From contig CAKSIU010000005.1 in assembly GCA_934463265.1 (NCBI GenBank), forward strand, positions 1 through 62,109: a stretch of 62,109 nt of DNA, given 5' to 3'. A program made the position numbers and the translations under genes. Positions 43,713-52,985 of the stretch are shown in pieces. The DNA comes from an uncultured Eubacteriales bacterium (GTDB taxonomy: Bacteria > Bacillota > Clostridia > Oscillospirales > Acutalibacteraceae). Within the stretch, counting starts at the first letter, position 1. The number at the start of each line of letters is the position of its first letter. The notes under the pieces were generated by a model that was not told where the DNA came from, did not search any database, and worked only from the letters and a program-made list of their open reading frames with translations.

Positions 43713-43826
43713 ATTTTACACGCATGAAAGTCTTATATTTTGACTTTTTATGATAAATAACTATTAAAATATTTGTCAGTCAGATTATGTTTGTCGTTTT
43801 TTGTTCTGGAAAATAATTATTTTGTG

Positions 43827-43835
43827 TGGTATAAT
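43827..43835 (+). promoter_or_regulatory. Extended -10 promoter of the rfb cluster
   Basis: TGGTATAAT (TG at 43827-43828, TATAAT 43830-43835), 26 bases before the rfbF start and 15 before its AAAGGAGG. No good -35 is seen. Confidence 0.55.
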
Positions 43836-43861
43836 GTTTTATTAAAAAAAGGAGGCTTTAT

Positions 43862-44638
43862 ATGAAAGTTGTGCTTTTGGCAGGCGGTTTTGGTACAAGA
43901 ATTTCAGAAGAAAGTCATTTAAGACCGAAACCGATGATAGAAATAGGCGGCAAGCCGATTCTTTGGCATATAATGAAGCTATATTCGCAGTATAATTATA
44001 ACGAGTTTGTGATTTGCTGTGGCTATAAAGCGCACATGATAAAGGAATATTTTGCTAATTATTATTTGCACTCGAGTGATGTTACTTTTGACTTTGCAAA
44101 TAATAATGATATGATTTTACATAATAATTTTGCTGAACCGTGGAAAATTACTTTGGTGGACACCGGCCTTAATACGATGACAGGTGGACGAATTAAGCGT
44201 GTACAAAAATATATTGGAAATGAACCTTTTATGTTGACGTACGGAGATGGCGTTTCGGATGTGAATATATCAAAACTCGTTGAATTTCATAGATCTCACG
44301 GAAAAATCGCGACAATGACGGCAGTTAATGTTGGTCAAAGATTTGGCGTTTTGGACATTGATGAGAAAGAAAATACAATTCGGTCGTTTAGAGAGAAAAA
44401 ACACGACGATGGTAGCGTTATAAACGGTGGATTTATGGTTTTAAATCCGCAAATTTTTGATTTTATAGAGAATGACGCTACTGTTTTTGAACAGGAACCA
44501 CTCGAAACGGTTGCAAAAATGAGCGAGTTAAAAGCCTTTCGACACAAAGGTTTTTGGCAGTGCATGGATACGCAAAGAGATAAATGTCAGCTTGAAGAAA
44601 TGTGGGCAACGGGCAAGGCTCCATGGAAAGTTTGGTGA
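43862..44638 (+). CDS. rfbF: Glucose-1-phosphate cytidylyltransferase
   Basis: A 258-aa nucleotidyltransferase making CDP-glucose from CTP and glucose-1-phosphate. It has VVLLAGGFGTRISEESHLRP (nucleotide loop), KPMIEIGGKPILWHIMKLYS, FMLTYGDGVSDVN (metal Asp) and HKGFWQCMDTQRDK, all typical of RfbF/DdhA. ATG 43862 follows AAAGGAGG. First gene of the CDP-dideoxysugar cluster; its 3' end reaches the rfbG start region. Confidence 0.95.
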   Translation: MKVVLLAGGFGTRISEESHLRPKPMIEIGGKPILWHIMKLYSQYNYNEFVICCGYKAHMIKEYFANYYLHSSDVTFDFANNNDMILHNNFAEPWKITLVDTGLNTMTGGRIKRVQKYIGNEPFMLTYGDGVSDVNISKLVEFHRSHGKIATMTAVNVGQRFGVLDIDEKENTIRSFREKKHDDGSVINGGFMVLNPQIFDFIENDATVFEQEPLETVAKMSELKAFRHKGFWQCMDTQRDKCQLEEMWATGKAPWKVW

Positions 44639-44652
44639 ATTTAAATTTGTCT

Positions 44653-45696
44653 ATGAATTTTTATAATGGGAAAAAAGTTTTTGTAACGGGACACACTGGA
44701 TTTAAGGGCACTTGGCTCTGCAAAATGCTCATAAATTCCGGCGCGATTGTTACTGGACATTCACTTTTGCCTCCGACTAATCCGAATCTTTTTGAATTGG
44801 CTGATATCGAATCAAAAATGACCTCGGTGATAGGGGATATCAGAGATTTTGACGCGTTAAAAGTTGCCTTTGAAAGCGCAAATCCAGAAATTGTGTTTCA
44901 TTTGGCGGCGCAGCCCATTGTTCGAGACAGCTACAAAAATCCGCGGTACACCTATGAAACTAACGTGATGGGAACAGTGAATATTTTGGAATGCGTTAGA
45001 GACTCTGCGACGGTACAATCATTTCTAAACGTGACGACGGACAAAGTTTATAAAAATAACGAGTGGGAATGGGGCTATCGAGAAAACGAGCCTCTTGATG
45101 GCTTTGACCCGTATTCAAATTCAAAATCTTGTTCGGAATTGGTTACGCACAGTTATAAATCGTCATTTTTTAGCGATGATCACGTTGCAATTTCTACTGC
45201 GAGGGCTGGAAATGTCATCGGGGGAGGAGATTTTGCCAACGACAGAATAATTCCGGACTGCGTTAGAGCGATTGTGAAAAATGAAAATGTAATTATTAGA
45301 AATCCAAACTCAACAAGGCCGTATCAGCATGTATTAGAGCCACTTTACGCGTATTTGATGATAGCAGAAATGCAGTATGATGATTCGAAATTTTCTGGGT
45401 ATTATAATGTTGGTCCGGATGAGTGCGACTGTGTTACAACAGGAGAATTGGTAAATTTATTTTGCGAAAAGTGGGGGAATGGCTTAAAAGCAGAAATAAA
45501 CCAAATGGACGGCCCTCATGAAGCGAATTTTTTAAAATTAGACTGCTCAAAATTGAAAAAAACTTTTGCCTGGAAGCCGAAATGGAACATAGAAACAGCG
45601 ATTGAAAAGACGGTTGATTGGACGAAGGTTTACGTTGAGAAAGGCGATATTTCTAAGGTTATGGACGAGCAAATTTTTGAAATTTTGAGTAAATAG
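44653..45696 (+). CDS. rfbG: CDP-glucose 4,6-dehydratase
   Basis: A 347-aa extended SDR enzyme converting CDP-glucose to CDP-4-keto-6-deoxyglucose. The NAD site is VFVTGHTGFKGTWL; the catalytic Thr-Asp-Lys is seen in VTTDKVYKN and YSNSKSCSE supplies Tyr/Lys. STRPYQHVLEPLYAYL is family-specific. ATG 44653 gives the usual short N-terminus, but ATG 44623 (overlapping rfbF) is possible because AAGG precedes it. Middle step of the RfbF-G-H path. Confidence 0.93.
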   Translation: MNFYNGKKVFVTGHTGFKGTWLCKMLINSGAIVTGHSLLPPTNPNLFELADIESKMTSVIGDIRDFDALKVAFESANPEIVFHLAAQPIVRDSYKNPRYTYETNVMGTVNILECVRDSATVQSFLNVTTDKVYKNNEWEWGYRENEPLDGFDPYSNSKSCSELVTHSYKSSFFSDDHVAISTARAGNVIGGGDFANDRIIPDCVRAIVKNENVIIRNPNSTRPYQHVLEPLYAYLMIAEMQYDDSKFSGYYNVGPDECDCVTTGELVNLFCEKWGNGLKAEINQMDGPHEANFLKLDCSKLKKTFAWKPKWNIETAIEKTVDWTKVYVEKGDISKVMDEQIFEILSK

Positions 45697-45706
45697 GAGT
45701 TTTTTT

Positions 45707-47047
45707 ATGTTTTTGAATATGACTGAACAGCAGGCAAGAGAAAAAATTTTGGATTTGGTGGATATTTATTGCAAAACTTATCATAATTCAGAAAATTTTG
45801 ATGAAAATAACCCTAAAATATCATATGCAAAACGCGTTTATGACAGTCGGGAAATGGTAAATTTAGTCGACAGCGCGTTGGAATTTTGGCTGACTTCCGG
45901 CCGTTATACGGATAAATTTGAAGAAGAGCTTTCGAAGTATTTGGGAGTAAAGTCCTGTGCGCTTGTAAATTCCGGCTCATCGGCAAATTTGTTGGCATTT
46001 ATGGCACTGACTTCCACGCTTTTAGGCGAAAGAGCAATAAAACGCGGCGATGAGGTCATTACGGTAGCAGCAGGATTCCCTACAACGGTGACGCCGATAA
46101 TTCAGTTTGGCGCCGTGCCTGTTTTTGTGGACGTGACAATTCCGCAGTATAACATAGATGTGCGGCAGCTGGAAAAAGCACTTTCAAACAAAACAAAAGC
46201 GGTTATGCTTGCGCATACTTTGGGGAATCCTTTTGATTTGAAAGCGGTAAAAGATTTTTGTAATAGAAATAATTTGTGGTTGATTGAGGATAATTGTGAC
46301 GCGCTTGGCTCTAAGTACACTATTGATGGAAGGGAAAAATTTACCGGTTCGATCGGCGATATCGGAACATCCAGTTTTTATCCACCTCATCACATGACGA
46401 TGGGTGAAGGCGGTGCGGTTTACACAAGTAACCCACTTTTGGCAAAAATAATGCGTTCTATGCGCGACTGGGGCAGAGATTGTATTTGCAAGTCCGGATT
46501 TGACAATATGTGTCAACACCGTTTCGACAAGCAGTACGGCGAGTTACCGCTGGGCTACGACCATAAATATGTTTACTCTCATTTTGGCTATAACTTGAAA
46601 GCTACCGATATGCAAGCGGCGATTGGCAGCGCTCAGCTTGAGAAATTTCCGAGTTTTGTGGAGCGTAGAAAGTATAATTTTGCGCGCTTGAAAAAAGCTT
46701 TAGAAATTGTGTCGAATAAATTAATTTTGCCAGAAGCTGCAAAAAATTCAAATCCAAGCTGGTTTGGCTTTTTAATTACTTGCAAAGAGGGCGTAGACCG
46801 AAACGCACTCGTGAGATATGTTGAGGAGCACGGAGTCCAGACAAGAATGCTGTTTGCCGGAAATCTTACAAAACACCCTTGCTTTGACAAGCTAAGAAAA
46901 TCTGGCGAGGGGTACAGAATTGTCGGAGATTTAAAAAATACGGACAGAGTTATGAATGACACATTTTGGGTCGGAGTTTATCCGGGCATGACCGAGGAAA
47001 TGATTGATTACATGGCAAAAACAATCATAGACGGGTTAAATAGGTAA
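45707..47047 (+). CDS. rfbH: CDP-4-keto-6-deoxyglucose-3-dehydrase (E1)
   Basis: A 446-aa PMP/iron-sulfur enzyme that removes the C3 hydroxyl to give a 3,6-dideoxy sugar. The aminotransferase fold has the E1 hallmark FYPPHHMTMGEGG, with His (229) where aminotransferases have the PLP lysine, and the cluster cysteines in RDCICKSGFDNMC (259, 261, 269) plus EDNCDALG (197). The partner reductase E3 (RfbI/AscD) is not in this window and must come from elsewhere. ATG 45707 is behind GGAG. Confidence 0.95.
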   Translation: MFLNMTEQQAREKILDLVDIYCKTYHNSENFDENNPKISYAKRVYDSREMVNLVDSALEFWLTSGRYTDKFEEELSKYLGVKSCALVNSGSSANLLAFMALTSTLLGERAIKRGDEVITVAAGFPTTVTPIIQFGAVPVFVDVTIPQYNIDVRQLEKALSNKTKAVMLAHTLGNPFDLKAVKDFCNRNNLWLIEDNCDALGSKYTIDGREKFTGSIGDIGTSSFYPPHHMTMGEGGAVYTSNPLLAKIMRSMRDWGRDCICKSGFDNMCQHRFDKQYGELPLGYDHKYVYSHFGYNLKATDMQAAIGSAQLEKFPSFVERRKYNFARLKKALEIVSNKLILPEAAKNSNPSWFGFLITCKEGVDRNALVRYVEEHGVQTRMLFAGNLTKHPCFDKLRKSGEGYRIVGDLKNTDRVMNDTFWVGVYPGMTEEMIDYMAKTIIDGLNR

Positions 47048-47068
47048 AATTATTTAAAAGGTGCATTT

Positions 47069-47455
47069 ATGAGCAATTTAACGGCGACAATTAAACAATT
47101 TATAAAGTTCGGGCTGGTTGGTGTTTCGAATACACTGATTTCGCTTGGAACGTATTATTTGCTGTATTTTTTGGGGGTAAATTATTTAATAGCCAACACA
47201 GTTGGCTTTGTTGTGAGCGTATTAAATTCCTATTATTGGAATAATAAGTATGTATTCAAAAAGACTCAAAAAGGGCATTTAAAGCCACTCATAAAGACTT
47301 TTTTGTCTTACGGCTCAACTTTTTTGCTGTCAACGGTTTTGCTTTTCGTGATGGTTCAATATTTTAGCGTTTCGGAGGTAATTGCGCCGGTTGTTACTTT
47401 AGTTATTACAATTCCACTAAATTTTTTAATGAACAAATTTTGGGCTTTTAAATAA
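47069..47455 (+). CDS. GtrA-family flippase-like membrane protein
   Basis: A 128-aa protein with four membrane helices of the GtrA/DPMS family: FIKFGLVGVSNTLISLGTYY at the start, NSYYWNNKYVFK in the middle loop and NFLMNKFWAFK at the end, all typical. GtrA proteins are thought to flip undecaprenyl-phosphate sugars for surface glycosylation. The natural partner is the GtrB-like transferase at 51757, four genes downstream. Confidence 0.85.
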   Translation: MSNLTATIKQFIKFGLVGVSNTLISLGTYYLLYFLGVNYLIANTVGFVVSVLNSYYWNNKYVFKKTQKGHLKPLIKTFLSYGSTFLLSTVLLFVMVQYFSVSEVIAPVVTLVITIPLNFLMNKFWAFK

Positions 47456-47469
47456 GGAGATTTGTTGAG

Positions 47470-48375
47470 ATGAAAAGAGTGATTATAACTGGTCCTACCG
47501 GTACGATAGGTGTTGCATTAACTGACATTTTGACAAAAAGTGACTGCGAAGTTTATGCAATTTGCAGACCAAATTCCAGCAATATTAAAAATTTGAAAAA
47601 TCGTGAGAATCTTCATGTGATTGAGTGCGACATTTCAAATTTGCTTGACTTAAAAAGCAAACTGAGCGGCAATTTTGATGCATTTTATCATTTTGCTTGG
47701 AATGGTACTTTTGGTGACGCGCGAAATGAAATTGACTTGCAGTTTAACAACGTTAAATATACTCTGGATGCGGTTAATCTGGCCCAAAGTTTAAATTGCA
47801 AAGTGTTTGTCGGAGCGGGTTCTCAGGCAGAATATGGGCATTTTTTTGAGTCAGCAGATGCAAACACGGTTACAAAACCATTCACACTTTATGGAGCTGC
47901 AAAGTTATCGGCTGGACAGATGAGCCGAGTTTATGCGCAGAATTTTGGTTTAAAGCATATCTGGGTTAGAATTTTTAGCGTGTTTGGCCCTTGCGACGAC
48001 AGCAGAACGTTGGTTTCGTATGTAATAAATGAATTAAAATCTGGGAAAAGTCCGGTATTGACGCCGGGTGAGCAGATTTGGGACTATCTTTATAGTTATG
48101 ATGCGGCTGATGCTATGGTAAAAGTTGCAGAAAATGGAAAAAATGGTGCGGTTTACTGCTTAGGAAGTGGACAAAAGAGGCTGTTAAAGGAGTACATTCA
48201 AGATATTGCGGATGTGGTAAATCCTTCGGTAAACCTGATTTTTGGACAGAAGCCTTATAGTGAAAATCAGGTGATGTTTTTGTCTGCGAATATATCTGTC
48301 TTAAAAAATGACACTGATTTTGTGCCAAAATATGAATTTAAACAGGCGATTAAAGAAATTATTAAGAAAAACTAA
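47470..48375 (+). CDS. NAD-dependent epimerase/dehydratase
   Basis: A 301-aa extended SDR. IITGPTGTIGVALTDIL is the cofactor glycine loop; YGAAKLSAGQMS holds the catalytic Tyr-Lys, and GAGSQAEYG the Ser. In this setting it is likely the 4-keto reductase finishing a CDP-3,6-dideoxy sugar (RfbJ/RfbS-like), or a YerF-like reductase acting after the two-carbon transfer. The sequence alone does not decide which. It lies between gtrA and the ThDP enzyme gene with short spacers. Confidence 0.82.
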   Translation: MKRVIITGPTGTIGVALTDILTKSDCEVYAICRPNSSNIKNLKNRENLHVIECDISNLLDLKSKLSGNFDAFYHFAWNGTFGDARNEIDLQFNNVKYTLDAVNLAQSLNCKVFVGAGSQAEYGHFFESADANTVTKPFTLYGAAKLSAGQMSRVYAQNFGLKHIWVRIFSVFGPCDDSRTLVSYVINELKSGKSPVLTPGEQIWDYLYSYDAADAMVKVAENGKNGAVYCLGSGQKRLLKEYIQDIADVVNPSVNLIFGQKPYSENQVMFLSANISVLKNDTDFVPKYEFKQAIKEIIKKN

Positions 48376-48402
48376 AAAATTAGCAAAATGGAGTTGTGAT
48401 TT

Positions 48403-50199
48403 TTGAAAATAAAAGTATCGGACTATATTGCGAATTTTTTGAGCGAAAATGGTGTAACGGACGTGTTTACCGTTACGGGCGGCGGTGCAATGCACTTGAA
48501 CGACGCATTGGGACATCATCCAAAATTAAAATGTACTTATAATCATCATGAACAAGCCTGTGCGATTGCTGCAGAGGGTTATACGAGATATTCTGGGAAA
48601 TTGGCGGCAGTTTGCGTGACTAGCGGACCAGGCGGAACTAATGCATTTACTGGAGTTTTAGGTGGTTGGCTGGATTCCATTCCAATGTTTATTTTGTCAG
48701 GTCAGGTTAAGCGGGAAACAACGGTGAGTTCAACAAATTTACCACTTAGACAGCTTGGCGACCAGGAATTTAACATTGTTGAATGCGTAAAAACTATGAC
48801 AAAATACGCAAAAATGATTATGGAACCGAATGAAATTGCGTATCATTTGGAAAAGGCTATGTACATTGCGATGAACGGCCGTGGAGGGCCTGTTTGGCTG
48901 GATATTCCACTCGACGTACAAGGGGCAGTTGTGGAAACCGATGAATTGCTCCATTTTTGCAAAAATGAGATGATTTTGCAGGAAGTTCCTAAGATAAAAG
49001 AAGACGTCGTTTATGAGATTATAGAAAAGATAAAAATGTCAAAACGCCCCATAATTATAGCTGGAACGGGCATTCGTTTAGGACAAGCCTATGAAGAATT
49101 TTTGAGATTGATTGAAAATTTGAATATTCCTGTTGTTACAGCTTGGAATGCACATGACGTTTTGTGGAATGAACATCGGCTTTTTTGTGGAAAACCCAGC
49201 ACTGTCGGAACACGCGGAGGTAATTTTGTCGTTGAGAACAGCGATCTGATTATTTCTTTGGGATGCAGATTGAATATTCGTCAAATCAGTTATAATTATA
49301 AAAATTTTGCCCAAAATGCGTACAAAATCATTGTCGATATAGATAAAGCAGAGCTTCAAAAGCCAACTCTCAAGCCGGATATGCCAATTCATGCAGATGT
49401 AAAAGATGTTATAGAAAAATTGCTGGAATCGAAGTTTGAGAACAAAAATGGAGAACATAAAAAATGGCTCGAGTGGTGCAAATCGGTAAATGAAAAATAT
49501 CCGGCTTGTTTGCCGCGATACTATGAGAAAAATAACCCGATGAATCCGTATACGTTTATTGATACTTTATTTAAAGTTTTGCCGGAAAATGAACCAGTTA
49601 TTTGTGGAAATGGCAGCGCGTGTGTCATTACATTTCAGGCGGCGAATGTGAAAAAGGGACAACGGCTATTTACAAATTCTGGATGTGCGAGTATGGGCTA
49701 TGGTTTTCCTGCGGCTATTGGAGTGGCTGTTAATTTGGATGGCAAGAGGGTTGTTTGCATCGATGGCGATGGAAGTTTTCAGATGAATTTACAAGAATTG
49801 CAGACTGTTGTGCACAATAATTTGAATTTAAAAATTATTATTTTGAACAATAACGGCTACCACTCAATTAGACAGACGCAGAAAAATATTTTTTCGCCTC
49901 ATCCGCTAATTGGGGTTTCTAAAGAGAATGGCATTAGTTTTCCGGAGTGCGAGAAATTGGCAGAATGCTATGGCTTAAAGTATGTAAAAATAGACGATAT
50001 TTTGAGCGCTGATGAAAAAATAAGAGAATTCTTGAATTTTGATGGGCCTGCAATCTGCGAGGCAGTAGTTGATCCGACGCAGAATTTTGAACCCAAGTTA
50101 TCCTCTAAAGTTATGCCAGATGGAAAAATTATGTCACCTCAGCTAGATGATATGTTTCCATTTTTGTCGCGAGAAGAATACGAAAGCAATAAATTTTGA
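48403..50199 (+). CDS. ThDP-dependent acetolactate synthase-like enzyme
   Basis: A 598-aa enzyme with the three-domain fold of acetohydroxyacid synthase. The catalytic Glu is in YNHHEQACAIAAEGY (Glu50), SGPGGTNAFTGVLGGWLDS follows, and the ThDP/Mg motif GDGSFQMNLQELQT to NNNGY is at about 453-485. Placed after rfbFGH it resembles YerE, which adds an acetyl unit from pyruvate to C4 of a CDP-3,6-dideoxy-4-keto sugar in yersiniose synthesis. That role is inferred from context; an ordinary IlvB is less likely because no ilvN or ilvC is adjacent. The start TTG 48403 follows GGAG. Confidence 0.85.
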   Translation: MKIKVSDYIANFLSENGVTDVFTVTGGGAMHLNDALGHHPKLKCTYNHHEQACAIAAEGYTRYSGKLAAVCVTSGPGGTNAFTGVLGGWLDSIPMFILSGQVKRETTVSSTNLPLRQLGDQEFNIVECVKTMTKYAKMIMEPNEIAYHLEKAMYIAMNGRGGPVWLDIPLDVQGAVVETDELLHFCKNEMILQEVPKIKEDVVYEIIEKIKMSKRPIIIAGTGIRLGQAYEEFLRLIENLNIPVVTAWNAHDVLWNEHRLFCGKPSTVGTRGGNFVVENSDLIISLGCRLNIRQISYNYKNFAQNAYKIIVDIDKAELQKPTLKPDMPIHADVKDVIEKLLESKFENKNGEHKKWLEWCKSVNEKYPACLPRYYEKNNPMNPYTFIDTLFKVLPENEPVICGNGSACVITFQAANVKKGQRLFTNSGCASMGYGFPAAIGVAVNLDGKRVVCIDGDGSFQMNLQELQTVVHNNLNLKIIILNNNGYHSIRQTQKNIFSPHPLIGVSKENGISFPECEKLAECYGLKYVKIDDILSADEKIREFLNFDGPAICEAVVDPTQNFEPKLSSKVMPDGKIMSPQLDDMFPFLSREEYESNKF

Positions 50200-50229
50200 A
50201 TTTTTTTAATAAAAAGGAGATAATAATTT

Positions 50230-51024
50230 ATGAACAGAACTGAAAGAAAAATGCTGGAAATTTTGAAAGAACTAAAAAATGAACACAATGTTTTGGCAGT
50301 AAAAGCGGAGTTCGAGGCAGAGGGCTCAAGAACCGATGAGTTAGTTAAATTAAACGAGATAGTTTCTCGTGCAGACATGAATTTGTTCATAAAAATTGGC
50401 GGTTGTGAGGCAGTTAGAGATTTAGATCAATGCAAACTGCTTGGCGCAAGAGGAATTATGGCGCCAATGATAGAATCTCCATTTGCAATGAAAAAGTTTG
50501 TTGGTGCGGCAAAAAAAGTTTACGGCGATGAAGTTTCGGACGTTGAGTGGATTATAAATGCCGAGACGAAGACTTGCAGGGAAAATTTTGATGAAATTTT
50601 AGCAGAAGGCAAAGGTTTTTTAAATACAATTTCAATTGGAAGAGTTGATTTATCGGCATCTATGGGGCTTACAAGAGAAGTGATAAACGGCGAGGAAGTT
50701 TTTGAAGCCGCACAATTTTTTGCTAAAAAAGCCAAAGCAGCCGAAATTGTAGTAGGTTTTGGTGGAGGAATTTCTTTTGACGCAATCGATTTTATTAAAA
50801 ACATGAAAGGTTTAGCGCAAAAATTTGAAACAAGAAAAATAGTATTCAAATATGATGACGATGCAGAACGCTTAAAGGCTGGAATTTTAAAGGCGATGGA
50901 GTTCGAAGTTTTGTATTTGCAAAATAAATGTGAATTTTATGATAGAATGGCAAATGAAGACAAAGTCAGAATGCAGATGCTTGTAGAAAGATTTGAAATG
51001 GCAAAAGCGAAGTTAGGAAAATAA
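50230..51024 (+). CDS. HpcH/HpaI aldolase/citrate lyase-like protein
   Basis: A 264-aa TIM-barrel protein. KAEFEAEGSRTDEL, FIKIGGCEAVRDLDQCKLLG, GIMAPMIESPFAMKKFV and ISIGRVDLSASMG match the HpcH/HpaI (citrate lyase beta/malyl-CoA lyase) superfamily, including metal-binding Glu and Asp positions. The C-terminal region is helical and charged. It probably acts on a small keto-acid related to the sugar branch, perhaps with the preceding ThDP enzyme; this is inference. HAD gene follows 2 bp downstream. Confidence 0.7.
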   Translation: MNRTERKMLEILKELKNEHNVLAVKAEFEAEGSRTDELVKLNEIVSRADMNLFIKIGGCEAVRDLDQCKLLGARGIMAPMIESPFAMKKFVGAAKKVYGDEVSDVEWIINAETKTCRENFDEILAEGKGFLNTISIGRVDLSASMGLTREVINGEEVFEAAQFFAKKAKAAEIVVGFGGGISFDAIDFIKNMKGLAQKFETRKIVFKYDDDAERLKAGILKAMEFEVLYLQNKCEFYDRMANEDKVRMQMLVERFEMAKAKLGK

Positions 51025-51026
51025 TT

Positions 51027-51680
51027 ATGAAAAAACTTGTTATTTTTGATTTAGATGGGACGCTAATAGACACTTTAATGGATGCGGGGCGCTGCTTTAA
51101 CAAAGTTTTAGAGCAATTTGGTTTTAAAACTTATCCTTTGGAGCAATATAATTGCTTGGTTGGCGGAAATTTAGAGGTAATTTTTTCAAAACTGCTGGAA
51201 GAGCAGGATAGAACAGAGGAAATTATTTCTAAATTAAAAAATAAGTACAGAGAAGTATATTCACTTGACCCAAAACCAAACACGAAGCCTTTTGACGGAG
51301 TTTTGGACGTTTTAAAAAAGTTAAATGAAAAAAATGACATTTCAATTGCGATAAATACAAATAAATCGCAGATTTTAGCAGAAAAACTTTGTGCGAATAT
51401 GCTTTCTGGAGTTAATTTTTCCGGAATTTTTGGTTACGTGGACGAAAGACCGTCTAAGCCTGACCCGTATGCAGTTAATGAACTTATGAAAATTAATAAT
51501 GTTTTGCCAGAAGAAACGATTTACGTCGGCGACAGCTTGACTGATATTAAAACGGCTCAAAATGCGGGTATAGACTGCATTTTTGTAAATTGGATTAAAG
51601 CAGATGTCAGCGCTTTTTTAGCGGAAAATAACGTGCGTTTTGTGGCAAATGTTCCTGAAGATATATTGGCGTTTTTATGA
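51027..51680 (+). CDS. HAD-family phosphatase (Gph/PGP-like)
   Basis: A 217-aa HAD hydrolase. IFDLDGTLIDT carries the nucleophile Asp and acid/base Asp, NTNKS the second motif, RPSKPDPYAVNEL the Lys, and YVGDSLTDIKTAQNAG the metal-binding Asp pair. The substrate is a small phosphomonoester, possibly a sugar or keto-acid phosphate made by the neighbouring enzymes. It overlaps the transcription unit tightly (2-bp gap) and is followed by a hairpin. Confidence 0.87.
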   Translation: MKKLVIFDLDGTLIDTLMDAGRCFNKVLEQFGFKTYPLEQYNCLVGGNLEVIFSKLLEEQDRTEEIISKLKNKYREVYSLDPKPNTKPFDGVLDVLKKLNEKNDISIAINTNKSQILAEKLCANMLSGVNFSGIFGYVDERPSKPDPYAVNELMKINNVLPEETIYVGDSLTDIKTAQNAGIDCIFVNWIKADVSAFLAENNVRFVANVPEDILAFL

Positions 51681-51698
51681 TTATTTTTTAGAGTAAAG

Positions 51699-51742
51699 GT
51701 GCTCCAAAAGTAAAAATTTATTTGGAGCACTTAAATTTTTTT
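51699..51742 (+). terminator. Hairpin between HAD and glycosyltransferase genes
   Basis: 10-bp perfect inverted repeat GTGCTCCAAA (51699-51708) / TTTGGAGCAC (51721-51730), then TTAAATTTTTTT. It could be partial termination inside the cluster. Confidence 0.75.
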
Positions 51743-51756
51743 AAGGACTGAAAAAA

Positions 51757-52692
51757 ATGAAGAAAATTAGCGTTTTGGTGCCGTGCTTTAACGAGGAAGA
51801 GAATGTTGGACCGCTTAGTAACGCGATAATAGAACAGTTGGAAGGCTTAAAGAAATATGATTGGGAGCTTTTGTTTATTGACAACTGTTCTACGGACAAA
51901 ACTAGGGAGATTTTAGCGAGTCTATGTGCTCAAAACAAAAGAATAAAAGCGATTTTTAATGCCAAAAATTTTGGGCAATTTAATTCACCTTATTACGGAC
52001 TTTTGCAAACGACAGGTGACTGTACAATTAGTATGTGTGCGGATTTTCAAGACCCTGTTGAGATGATTCCAAAGCTTGTAAGAGAATGGGAAAACGGGTA
52101 TAAAATAGTATGTGCAATAAAGACTTCGAGCCGTGAAAATAAATTAATGTATTTTTTGCGTTCATGTTATTATTCTGCCATAAAAAAAATGAGTGATGTT
52201 GAACAAATTGAGCATTTTACAGGTTTTGGACTTTACGATAAATCTTTTATCGAAACTTTAAAAACGCTCGATGATCCAACTCCATTTTTGCGTGGAATTG
52301 TAGCAGAACTTGGCTCAAAAAGGAAAGATGTTCCGTATGAACAGGCGCAAAGGCGTGCAGGAAAAACGAGTAATAATTGGTATAAACTTTATGACGCTGC
52401 AATGCTAAGTTTTACTTCTTATACGAAAATCGGGCTGAGAATGGCAACGATTATCGGTTTTATTTTTTCATTTTTTAGTCTTGTAACGGCATTTATATAT
52501 CTTGTTTTAAAGTTGCTTAACTGGAATAATTTTTCAGCCGGAATGGCTCCAATTTTGATTGGTGTTTTTTTATTTGGCTCGATTCAGCTTTTTTTTATAG
52601 GACTTATCGGCGAGTACGTCATGAACATAAATACACGCGTGATGAAACGGCCACTGGTTATCGAAGAAGAACGTATTAATTTTGATGATTAA
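51757..52692 (+). CDS. GtrB/DPM1-type polyprenyl-phosphate glycosyltransferase
   Basis: A 311-aa GT2 enzyme: SVLVPCFNEEENVGPL at the N-terminus, LLFIDNCSTDKTREIL, and the metal site DFQDP in the GT-A domain, then two C-terminal membrane helices (about 230-290). This is the layout of bactoprenol glucosyl transferases (GtrB, CsbB), which load a sugar on undecaprenyl phosphate for flipping by GtrA (47069). It closes the surface-sugar cluster before a strong terminator. Confidence 0.9.
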   Translation: MKKISVLVPCFNEEENVGPLSNAIIEQLEGLKKYDWELLFIDNCSTDKTREILASLCAQNKRIKAIFNAKNFGQFNSPYYGLLQTTGDCTISMCADFQDPVEMIPKLVREWENGYKIVCAIKTSSRENKLMYFLRSCYYSAIKKMSDVEQIEHFTGFGLYDKSFIETLKTLDDPTPFLRGIVAELGSKRKDVPYEQAQRRAGKTSNNWYKLYDAAMLSFTSYTKIGLRMATIIGFIFSFFSLVTAFIYLVLKLLNWNNFSAGMAPILIGVFLFGSIQLFFIGLIGEYVMNINTRVMKRPLVIEEERINFDD

Positions 52693-52717
52693 AATTTTAT
52701 TTTTTTTATTAGAAAAA

Positions 52718-52768
52718 AGGGCGCAGTGCACGATATGGAAATGGTATCGTGCGTGCGCCCTAACTTTT
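52718..52768 (+). terminator. Strong terminator at end of the sugar cluster
   Basis: GC-rich inverted repeat starting AGGGCGCA (52718) with CACGATA, pairing with TATCGTG and TGCGCCCT (to 52761), then AACTTTTTA. The stem has about 16 pairs. Confidence 0.9.
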
Positions 52769-52985
52769 TAAAAAATTTTGAATTTACAAATAATTACATG
52801 ATTAGAAAGTTATTTATAGTTAAAAATATAAGTAAATAAAAATTTATTTAGTAAATTTCTATTTAAAAAGAGTTTAAATATATTGAATGTACAAGAATGA
52901 CCTGGGAGGTGACGAAAAGCAATATAAAAGTCTACTGTCATTAAAAATAAGGCATTAAAAAATTATTTTATAAAGGAGAATATAT

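Noticed and set aside
48403..50199. Ordinary IlvB acetolactate synthase of branched-chain amino acid synthesis
   Set aside because: No ilvN, ilvC or ilvD nearby, and the gene is embedded in a CDP-sugar cluster; kept only as the alternative.
52769..52985. Possible riboswitch in the leader of the LPXTG gene
   Set aside because: Only a loose AATGAC/GTCATT pairing is visible and no known riboswitch core could be matched.
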